A DNA stretch of 7,389 nucleotides from CALZJC01 sp041574955 (GTDB lineage Bacteria; Acidobacteriota; Thermoanaerobaculia; Multivoradales; JAHEKO01), in contig JBFGNS010000190.1 of NCBI GenBank assembly GCA_041574955.1, forward strand, positions 1-7,389, read 5' to 3'. Within the stretch, counting starts at the first letter, position 1; every line of letters begins with the position of its first letter. The translations under genes were made by a program, and so were the position numbers. Below the pieces are notes generated by a model. That model was given only the letters and a program-made list of their open reading frames with translations, was not told the origin of the DNA and made no database searches. Shown here one piece after another: positions 1 to 4,677 of the stretch.

Positions 1-34
1 GCGGAGCGACATCACCCTCGCCTTTGGAGCGTAG
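1..34 (+). CDS. Possible 3' end of an upstream gene (partial)
   Basis: Reading from base 2, the frame gives RSDITLAFGA followed by TAG at 32-34. Eight of the ten codons end in G or C, as in the real genes of this window. The fragment is far too short to identify a family, and the product is unknown. The neighbouring frames at this edge look less gene-like but cannot be excluded. If real, the upstream gene runs in the same direction as the cystathionine synthase/lyase gene and ends 143 bases before it. Confidence 0.35.
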   Translation, partial: RSDITLAFGA

Positions 35-134
35 CCCGGGACCCCGACCGGCCAGGCGCACCCGACCCGAAGCCACAGCCCGGCCAAGGCCATGACCCTC
101 GATCGCCGCGCCCCCCCTGTCGATCACACGGCGC

Positions 135-143
135 TGCTAAGAT
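135..143 (+). promoter_or_regulatory. Candidate extended -10 promoter for the 178-1338 gene
   Basis: The sequence TGcTAAGAT matches an extended -10 (TGn upstream of a hexamer agreeing with TATAAT at four of six positions). No convincing -35 is present at the expected distance, which extended -10 promoters tolerate. Transcription would start near 150 and give a leader of about 28 bases containing the ribosome binding site. The call rests on one short match. Confidence 0.35.
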
Positions 144-165
144 CGCTCGCCCGCCACCCCTTCCT

Positions 166-170
166 GGAGG
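166..170 (+). promoter_or_regulatory. Ribosome binding site (GGAGG) fixing a GTG start
   Basis: GGAGG lies 7 bases before the GTG at 178, ideal spacing, and it decides the start codon of the PLP enzyme gene. It is one of only two strong Shine-Dalgarno sequences in the window; the other belongs to comEA. Confidence 0.75.
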
Positions 171-177
171 CACTTCC

Positions 178-1338
178 GTGAAAGGCGACACCAGCAACCG
201 CGGCTTCTCGACCCGCGCCATCCACGCCGGGCAGCCACCCGACCCGCAGACCGGCTCGGTGGCGGTGCCGATCTACCAGACCGCCACCTACGTCCACGAC
301 GAGCTCGGCGTCCACAAGGGCTACGAGTACGCCCGGGTGCAAAACCCCACCCGGGCCGCGCTCGAGGCCAACGTGGCGTCGCTCGAGGGCGGGCTCTCGG
401 GGCACGCCTTCGCCTCCGGCATGGCGGCCATCTCGACGCTCGCCTCGCTGCTCGCGGCCGGCCAGCACGCCGTGGTGTCGCGCAACGTCTACGGCGGCAC
501 CTACCGTCTGTTCACCCAGGTGCTCGAGCGGTTCGGTCTCGAGTTCACCTGGGTCGACTCCTCCGACCTCGACCAGGTCGCCGCGGCGATGACCGACCGC
601 ACTCGGCTGGTGATGGTCGAGACCCCGACCAACCCGCTGATGGAGATCACCGATCTGGCCGGCGCCGCGGAGATCGCCCACCGCCACGGCGCGCTGCTGG
701 CGGTCGACAACACCTTCATGTCGCCCTACTTCCAGCGGCCGCTCGAGCTGGGCGCCGACGTGGTCGTCCACTCCACCACCAAGTTCCTCAACGGTCACAG
801 CGACTCGCTCGGCGGCGTGCTGGTGACCACCGACCGCGCGGCCGGCGACTGGTTCGCCTTCATGCAGAAGTCGGCGGGCGCGGTCCTCGGGCCGTTCGAC
901 AGCTTCCTGGTGCTGCGCGGCATCAAGACGCTGGCGGTGCGGATGGAGGCCCACGAGCGCAACGGCCGCGGCGTGGCGGAGTTCCTGGCCGCTCACCCCA
1001 AGGTCGGGCGGGTGCTCTACCCGGGGCTCGAGCACCACCCCGGCCACGCCGTCCAGAAGCGCCAGGCGTCGGGGTTCGGCGCCATGATCACCTTCGACGT
1101 CGGCGGCTTCGAGGCCGCCAAACGGCTGCTCGACCGGGTCGAGGTGATGAGCCTGGCCGAGAGCCTGGGCGGGGTCGAGACCCTGATCTCGCACCCGGCC
1201 TCGATGACCCACGCCTCGGTGCCGGCCGAGAAGCGGGCCGAGATCGGCCTCGGCGACGGACTGGTGCGGGTGTCGGTCGGGCTCGAGGAGCTCGCCGACC
1301 TGACCGGCGACCTCGAGCAGGCGCTGGCGGCGGTGTGA
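178..1338 (+). CDS. Cystathionine gamma-synthase / gamma-lyase family PLP enzyme
   Basis: This is a 386-residue cytosolic, PLP-dependent enzyme of the Cys/Met metabolism family and has the full usual length. Visible landmarks are the Y51-x-R53 and NPTR (56-59) phosphate-contact segment of the neighbouring subunit, the SGM phosphate loop (80-82), the stacking Y105 in VYGGTYR, the ETPTNP segment (148-153), D177 that pairs with the pyridine nitrogen, and the Schiff-base K202 in STTKFLNGHSD. SLGGVETL (329-336) and the carboxylate-binding R364 in LVRVSVGLE follow. G107 replaces the cysteine typical of methionine gamma-lyase, so that activity is unlikely. The sequence does not separate cystathionine gamma-synthase (metB: homoserine ester plus cysteine to cystathionine) from gamma-lyase (mccB/cth: cystathionine to cysteine), and many bacterial members do both. 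The start is GTG with a good ribosome binding site. It converges on the sulfatase-fold gene with a 13-base gap, and no partner gene of the pathway is adjacent. Confidence 0.9.
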   Translation: MKGDTSNRGFSTRAIHAGQPPDPQTGSVAVPIYQTATYVHDELGVHKGYEYARVQNPTRAALEANVASLEGGLSGHAFASGMAAISTLASLLAAGQHAVVSRNVYGGTYRLFTQVLERFGLEFTWVDSSDLDQVAAAMTDRTRLVMVETPTNPLMEITDLAGAAEIAHRHGALLAVDNTFMSPYFQRPLELGADVVVHSTTKFLNGHSDSLGGVLVTTDRAAGDWFAFMQKSAGAVLGPFDSFLVLRGIKTLAVRMEAHERNGRGVAEFLAAHPKVGRVLYPGLEHHPGHAVQKRQASGFGAMITFDVGGFEAAKRLLDRVEVMSLAESLGGVETLISHPASMTHASVPAEKRAEIGLGDGLVRVSVGLEELADLTGDLEQALAAV

Positions 1339-1351
1339 GCGCGGCGACGGC

Positions 1352-3001
1352 TCAGTTGATGTAGCCGAGGCCGCGCAGCATCTCTTCCTGCTCGGGAGTC
1401 AGCTCGGCGGCACCGCGCTCTTCGAGCCGCTTCTGCAGCCCGCGCCGGTGGCGCTCGAGCGAAGCCGCCAACCGGGCGAGCTCACGCGGGCCGCGGTCGC
1501 GATCGTCGGCCTCGAGGCCCGACAGCTCGTCGGCCTCCCACGGGTCGCTCGCCACCTCGAAGCCGCCGGTGCGGCGCCGGTTCTGCCACAGCAGCTTGAA
1601 CGGCCAACGGTAACCGGCCAGCGCCACCACCTCCTCACGCTCGACGTCGGCGCCGTAGGCCCACCACTCCTCGCGCCCGACGCAGCCGTCGCCGCTCCAG
1701 CAGCCGGTCTGGGAGTGGCCGGTGGACGCCCTGGGGACCGGCAGCCCGAGCAGCTCGAGCAGCGTCGGCAGGACATCCTCTACCACCACCGGCTGATCGC
1801 TCACCCGCCGGCCGGCGGGCAGCCCTGGGCCGCGCAGCATCCAGACGATCCGGAGCTGGTCCTCCTGGGTGTAGGTGGCGTGACCGATCGAGCCGTAGCG
1901 GTACAGGCCTTCGCCGTGGTCCGACACCACCACCCAGAGCGTCTCCTCGGCCAGGCCGCGCTCGGCCATGAAGCGCTCGAACTCGCCCAGGTGGTGGTCC
2001 ATGAAGGCGATCTCGACCGGGTAATGCTCGTACACCTCGGAGGCCGGCGGGGTGTTGGTGCGACCGCGGAAGGTGACCGCCAGCGGCACCGGCCGGTCGT
2101 GCGGGTTGTCGACCTCGAGCGAATACCGCTCCTGGTAGAGAAACAGCTCTTCCTCGGGGCCGGCCGGCAGCTCGTCGAGCTCCGGGGAGTCGAGCTCCAC
2201 CAGCTCCAGCACCAGCGAGGTGGCGGGCTTGTCGTCGGGCCGCGGCTCGCGCAGCGGCTGCCAGGTCAGGGTGTGGCGGCCCGGCGGCAGGTCGAGCGCG
2301 GTGCGGTAGCGCTCCTTGGTGGTCAGCGTCCACTCGCTGTGCGGCTCGCCGTCGAGAAGCAGCCGCACGTCCGGCGGCGCGTCCTTCGGCAGGTACGGCT
2401 CGTGCGGATCGGACAGGTGAAGCCAGAGGAAGAACGGCTCCCCGGCCACCTGCTCCACCCAGCCGCGCGCCGCCGCCACCACCTCGTCGGCGGTGCGGTA
2501 CCAGCGCTCCCAACGCCCGCCGACCTCGTCGTCGTAGTGGTCGAACCCCTGCGACAGGTTGGCCGGCGTGTTGAGCACTCCGAGCGAGGTCACCGCGCCG
2601 GTGCGGTAGCCGTGGCGGGAGAGCAGCTCGGCCAGCGTCTCGACCGCGTCGTCCACCACGTCGCCGTTGACCATCACGCCGAGGTCCGGCGGCAGCCGGC
2701 CGCTGAACAGGCTGGTGTGCGCGGGCAGGGTGATCGGCACCGTGGTGTAGGCGTGGTCGAAGGTGATGCCGGTTTCCGCGAACCGGTCGAGGGTCGGCGT
2801 CGTCTCGACCGCGGGGTTGTACGGACCGGTGAAGTCGACGTGCAGCGTGTCGAGGGTCACCACCACCACCCGGGGGAAACGTGCGCGCGCACGCCAGCCC
2901 CGCAGCTCGTCGCGCCAGGCGAGCCATGCCGCCGCCAGCGCGGCGACCAGCAGGGCCACGGCGAGCAGCAGCCGCCGCCGGCCGCGCGACCGCTCGCTCA
3001 T
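1352..3001 (-). CDS. Membrane-anchored sulfatase-fold (alkaline phosphatase superfamily) hydrolase
   Basis: From the ATG at 3001 the protein has 549 residues. It opens with a basic segment (SRGRRR) and a hydrophobic anchor (about 11-29), so the catalytic domain should lie outside the cytoplasmic membrane. Sulfatase-fold landmarks are VVVVTLDTLHVD (D51, metal), TLPAHTSLFSGR (91-102), SDPHEPY (D198, H200), VVVSDHGEG (D361, H362, metal) and GHATY (H374). The tail LTPEQEEMLRGLGYIN is typical of this bacterial subgroup. The position of the formylglycine Cys or Ser is T91, so the substrate may be a phospho-ester, or the enzyme may work as a transferase, rather than acting on a sulfate ester. About 120 residues (roughly 205-325) that look beta-rich are inserted between the SDPHEPY and VEIAFMDHHLGEF segments. 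The start is uncertain: the frame is open upstream with GTG at 3037 and TTG at 3052, but none has a clear ribosome binding site. The ATG is preferred because it gives a proper signal anchor. It lies 108 bases downstream of cutA. Substrate unknown. Confidence 0.85.
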   Translation of the reverse strand: MSERSRGRRRLLLAVALLVAALAAAWLAWRDELRGWRARARFPRVVVVTLDTLHVDFTGPYNPAVETTPTLDRFAETGITFDHAYTTVPITLPAHTSLFSGRLPPDLGVMVNGDVVDDAVETLAELLSRHGYRTGAVTSLGVLNTPANLSQGFDHYDDEVGGRWERWYRTADEVVAAARGWVEQVAGEPFFLWLHLSDPHEPYLPKDAPPDVRLLLDGEPHSEWTLTTKERYRTALDLPPGRHTLTWQPLREPRPDDKPATSLVLELVELDSPELDELPAGPEEELFLYQERYSLEVDNPHDRPVPLAVTFRGRTNTPPASEVYEHYPVEIAFMDHHLGEFERFMAERGLAEETLWVVVSDHGEGLYRYGSIGHATYTQEDQLRIVWMLRGPGLPAGRRVSDQPVVVEDVLPTLLELLGLPVPRASTGHSQTGCWSGDGCVGREEWWAYGADVEREEVVALAGYRWPFKLLWQNRRRTGGFEVASDPWEADELSGLEADDRDRGPRELARLAASLERHRRGLQKRLEERGAAELTPEQEEMLRGLGYIN

Positions 3002-3025
3002 GCCGGCGCCGGCGGCGCCGGCATG
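2999..3025. repeat. Perfect 12-bp inverted repeat over the hydrolase start codon
   Basis: The arms 2999-3010 (CATGCCGGCGCC) and 3014-3025 (GGCGCCGGCATG) are exact reverse complements around a 3-base loop. In the minus-strand transcript the stem ends exactly on the ATG (3001-2999) of the sulfatase-fold gene and covers the place where a ribosome binding site would sit. It could lower initiation there, or it could mean that translation really starts upstream at GTG 3037 or TTG 3052. Confidence 0.7.
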
Positions 3026-3063
3026 GAGCCGGCCCACCGCCCGGCCCCCCAAGCTGCCGGGTA

Positions 3064-3076
3064 GAAGATCATCTTC
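3064..3076. repeat. 13-base palindrome between cutA and the hydrolase gene
   Basis: GAAGAT-C-ATCTTC is a perfect palindrome with 6-base arms. It is conspicuously AT-richer than its surroundings and sits in the 108-base gap upstream of the sulfatase-fold gene. That is where an operator would be expected, but no regulator gene is nearby to suggest which protein binds. Confidence 0.4.
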
Positions 3077-3109
3077 GGCGTCCCGGGATCGAGTCGCGAC
3101 CGGCGGCCG

Positions 3110-3463
3110 TCAGGCCTCGTCCTCTTCGTCGTCGGCGAAGCGCGCGTTCTTGTCGAGCGCGGCGGCGATCCACTCCAGGAAGCGCGACTCTCCGCGGCTG
3201 ACGTTGAAGGCCAGGATCTCGGGTAGCTCGTAGCTGTGCAGCTCGCGGATCGCCGACTCCACCGCTTCGTACTCCTCGCCGAGCGTCTTGATGACCAGCA
3301 GGAACTCGCTGTCGTCGCAGACCTTGCCCTGCCAGCGGTAGACCGAGCGGTGGACCGGGATGATGTTCACGCAGGCCGAGTGGCGGCGTGACACCAGCTC
3401 CTCGGCGAGCTGGTTGGCCTCCTCCTCGGTGCCGACGGTGGTGACGATGACGAGCGCGCCCAC
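3110..3463 (-). CDS. cutA: Divalent-cation tolerance protein CutA
   Basis: This 117-residue protein is the usual length for CutA, a small trimeric protein with a ferredoxin-like fold. It was linked to copper and other divalent-metal tolerance in Escherichia coli, but its biochemical role is unsettled. The family pattern is clear: IVTTVGTEEEANQLAEELV near the N-terminus, then CVNIIPVHRSVYRWQGKV (about 31-48), EFLLVIKT (about 53-60), HSYELPEILAF (about 76-86), and a final LEWI helix. The acidic tail DDEEDEA extends slightly past the usual end. The start is GTG at 3463. No other plausible start lies close by and no Shine-Dalgarno precedes it, consistent with a candidate promoter that would make an almost leaderless message. 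It lies 77 bases downstream of the pseudopilin stop and 108 bases before the sulfatase-fold gene, on the same strand. Confidence 0.93.
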   Translation of the reverse strand: MGALVIVTTVGTEEEANQLAEELVSRRHSACVNIIPVHRSVYRWQGKVCDDSEFLLVIKTLGEEYEAVESAIRELHSYELPEILAFNVSRGESRFLEWIAAALDKNARFADDEEDEA

Positions 3464-3473
3464 GGCGCTGAGG

Positions 3474-3503
3474 ACGATACCGAACCCGCGAACGGCGCGT
3501 CAA
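3474..3503 (-). promoter_or_regulatory. Candidate sigma-70-type promoter for cutA
   Basis: On the minus strand TTGACG (3503-3498) matches the -35 consensus at five of six positions. TATCGT (3479-3474) matches the -10 at four of six, and the spacer is 18 bases. Transcription would begin about 4 bases before the cutA GTG, giving a near-leaderless message and explaining the missing Shine-Dalgarno sequence. It suggests cutA can be transcribed independently of comEA and the pseudopilin. Confidence 0.4.
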
Positions 3504-3540
3504 CGCGCGCCGCCCGCTCGGCGCGCCACGCCGGCCCGGC

Positions 3541-4179
3541 TCAGCGCCAGCGATCGGCCGAGCGGTCCCAGACCAGCACGCGCACCTTGCCGGTACGGCC
3601 GAACACGCGCACCACCGCCAGCCGCGCCAAACCGTCGGTGATGTAGAGCGACCCCGGGGTCGACCCGCCTATCGGGCTGAATGAGGCGATGTCGGAGCGG
3701 TTGAAGCGGATGGGGTCGTCGAGCCGCCGCAGCCGCCGGCGCGGGTCACCCGGATCGCGCGGCGGCCGTCCGGGCGGAAACCCGAACCGGACGTGGCGGC
3801 CGAGGTGGGTGAGGGTGCGGGTGGGAGCCACCTGCGGATCGACCCCGGAGTCGATGTCTCGGGTCAGCACGCCGTCGCCGTCGCCGTCGCGGTAGAGCGC
3901 CCATTCGACCCGCTCGGGTCCGACGCGGAACTTCACCCCGACCCGTGCGCTGTGCCGGATGGCGTGGGCGCGAGCCAGCCGCAGGACGCCGGTCAACTCA
4001 CCAGCCGCCAGCCGCACGCGGCCGGCCGAAGACAGCCGCAGAATCGGCGGCAGGAGCAGCCCGGCGGCCAACAACGCCACCGCCACGACGACCACCGTCT
4101 CGATGAGCTGGAAGCCCGGCCGGCTACCGCTGGCCGGCCCGGGCGGGGCGACCGCTCGCCCCGCCCGGGCTGAGCTCAG
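3541..4179 (-). CDS. GspH/FimT-type pseudopilin with prepilin signal
   Basis: This is a minor pilin-like protein of type IV pilus or type II secretion machinery. The diagnostic part is the prepilin peptidase site PG|FQLIETVVVV (G22, F23, E27 counting from the CTG at 4179), followed by a hydrophobic helix to about residue 44 that anchors the precursor and packs in the filament core. A typical GspH region follows: LRLARAHAIRHSARVGVKF, then YRDGDGDGVLTRDID (about 96-110) with an acidic, possibly calcium-binding loop. A disordered Pro/Arg stretch comes next, and the C-terminal part includes SFSPIGG, GSLYITDG and GRTGKVRVLVWD. The mature length is about 190 residues. No ATG, GTG or TTG lies between the comEA stop and the cleavage site. 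The CTG overlapping the comEA stop (CTGA) gives a 22-residue leader and is my best guess. A GTG at 4095 would remove the prepilin signal. The family is secure; the start is not. Confidence 0.82.
   Translation of the reverse strand: MSSARAGRAVAPPGPASGSRPGFQLIETVVVVAVALLAAGLLLPPILRLSSAGRVRLAAGELTGVLRLARAHAIRHSARVGVKFRVGPERVEWALYRDGDGDGVLTRDIDSGVDPQVAPTRTLTHLGRHVRFGFPPGRPPRDPGDPRRRLRRLDDPIRFNRSDIASFSPIGGSTPGSLYITDGLARLAVVRVFGRTGKVRVLVWDRSADRWR
3871..3888. repeat. Three tandem GCCGTC hexamers coding an acidic loop
   Basis: Three exact copies of GCCGTC on the plus strand encode DGDGDG on the minus strand in the pseudopilin. The repeat produces the alternating Asp ligands of a possible calcium loop and is a place where copy number could change by slippage without a frameshift. 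Confidence 0.6.
4137..4170. repeat. Perfect 15-bp GC hairpin at the comEA-pseudopilin junction
   Basis: The arms 4137-4151 (GCCCGGGCGGGGCGA) and 4156-4170 (TCGCCCCGCCCGGGC) are exact reverse complements around a 4-base loop. In the minus-strand transcript the hairpin begins 5 bases after the comEA stop and lies wholly within the sequence that would encode the pseudopilin leader peptide. No U-run follows it, so it is not a standard intrinsic terminator. It could protect the comEA message from 3' degradation, cause partial termination, or control pseudopilin translation. Confidence 0.75.
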
Positions 4180-4517
4180 CGGCGAGCGCCGTCGTCGCCG
4201 GCGGACGACGACCGCACCTTCTCGGCGAGGGTTGTCTCGCCCTTCAGCTTGACGTAGGGCTCGATCTTCTCGAAGGTCTTCTCGCCGATCCCGCGCACCA
4301 GCATCAGGTCGGCGGTCGACTCGAACTCGCCGTTGGCCTCGCGGAACTCGAGGATCCGCTGGGCCACGGCCGGGCCGACCCGCGGCAGCAGCGCGAGCTG
4401 CTCGGCGGTGGCGGTGTTGATGTTGACCTGGCCGCTCTCGGCGGCGCCGGCCGGCAGCGCGGCCAGCACGAGGCCGGCCAGGACCAGCAGTGTAAGGGAT
4501 CGCTTGGCGTTGCTCAT
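4176..4517 (-). CDS. comEA: Secreted ComEA-type helix-hairpin-helix DNA-binding protein
   Basis: This 113-residue protein has a cleavable signal peptide (basic MSNAKRS, hydrophobic 8-20, likely cleavage near A25 or A26). One ComEA domain follows, of two helix-hairpin-helix motifs: VNINTATAEQLALLPRVGPAVA (31-52, hairpin RVGP 46-49) and STADLMLVRGIGEKTFEKI (hairpin RGIG 75-78). The basic, low-complexity C-terminus (KVRSSSAGDDGARR) shows no domain. ComEA proteins bind double-stranded DNA outside the cytoplasmic membrane and help pull it in during natural transformation. In Gram-negative bacteria they are small soluble periplasmic proteins like this one. The ATG at 4517 is preceded by AAGGAG at 6 bases. 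The pseudopilin follows with a CTGA overlap or less, supporting a role with pilus-like machinery. The general label 'helix-hairpin-helix domain protein' is the cautious alternative, since no other competence gene is in the window. Confidence 0.88.
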   Translation of the reverse strand: MSNAKRSLTLLVLAGLVLAALPAGAAESGQVNINTATAEQLALLPRVGPAVAQRILEFREANGEFESTADLMLVRGIGEKTFEKIEPYVKLKGETTLAEKVRSSSAGDDGARR

Positions 4518-4523
4518 GCTCGT

Positions 4524-4529
4524 CTCCTT
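4524..4529 (-). promoter_or_regulatory. Ribosome binding site of comEA (AAGGAG)
   Basis: On the minus strand AAGGAG lies 6 bases before the comEA ATG. It is the only strong Shine-Dalgarno among the minus-strand genes and fixes that start. Confidence 0.8.
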
Positions 4530-4559
4530 GGAGGTTGTGGAAGGGGGTTGGAGAAGATT

Positions 4560-4583
4560 CCGGGGGCCGTTGCCGGCCCCCGG
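4560..4583. repeat. 10-bp hairpin in the comEA leader
   Basis: The arms 4560-4569 (CCGGGGGCCG) and 4574-4583 (CGGCCCCCGG) are perfect reverse complements with a 4-base loop. In the comEA transcript the hairpin ends 42 bases before the ATG and is followed by a pyrimidine-rich stretch without a U-run. It is probably an RNA structure in the leader rather than a terminator. Confidence 0.65.
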
Positions 4584-4623
4584 CGCCGTACCGTAGGTCT
4601 GCTGTTTGGTTGCGCCCTGGCGG

Positions 4624-4635
4624 CACCTCCTTTCT
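4624..4635 (-). promoter_or_regulatory. Orphan Shine-Dalgarno sequence in the comEA leader
   Basis: The minus strand reads AGAAAGGAGGTG, complementary to the canonical 16S rRNA 3' end over its whole length. No ATG, GTG or TTG follows at a useful distance, so it does not start a gene. It could be a ribosome standby site for comEA about 110 bases downstream. Alternatively the opposite strand, which reads CACCTCCTTTCT, could be the functional one. Confidence 0.4.
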
Positions 4636-4661
4636 CCGGTTCATGTTCGGGCCGGGGGCGG

Positions 4662-4677
4662 ATCAAGCCGTGTGCCA
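4662..4677 (-). promoter_or_regulatory. Candidate sigma-54 promoter for comEA
   Basis: The minus strand reads TGGCAC, then five bases (ACGGC), then TTGAT. This matches the TGGCAC-N5-TTGCW consensus except for A in place of C after the -12 G. The -24 GG and -12 G are exactly 12 bases apart. Transcription would start near 4652 and give a leader of about 135 bases. Sigma-54 control of pilin-type genes is well known in several bacteria. This is a motif match only. Confidence 0.35.

Noticed and set aside
124..1212. Long minus-strand frame opposite the PLP enzyme gene
   Set aside because: It is a shadow of the real gene: His/Arg/Gly/Val-rich sequence with no domain, while the plus strand carries a complete set of catalytic motifs.
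1448..3064. Long plus-strand frame opposite the sulfatase-fold gene
   Set aside because: It has shadow-type composition (Gln/His/Arg/Val-rich) and no recognisable motif, whereas the minus strand has clear metal-binding motifs.
3002..3112. Stop-codon read-through joining CutA to the sulfatase-fold protein
   Set aside because: The two genes are in the same frame with no stop in the 108-base gap, but at this GC content open frames are common by chance and the hydrolase has its own membrane anchor start.
4137..4170. Intrinsic terminator after comEA
   Set aside because: The stem is strong but no U-run follows in the transcript, and the next gene's coding sequence overlaps it.
4176..4182. Programmed -1 frameshift fusing ComEA to the pseudopilin
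   Set aside because: The pseudopilin frame is the -1 frame of comEA, but there is no slippery heptamer before the comEA stop. A fusion would also place a prepilin signal after a cleaved secretion signal, which makes little sense.
3541..4644. A 367-residue reading frame from an ATG at 4644 through comEA into the pseudopilin
   Set aside because: The first 155 codons are the out-of-frame shadow of comEA and its leader, rich in Arg/Pro/Gly without any motif, and the ATG has no ribosome binding site. Only the part from about 4179 is a real protein.
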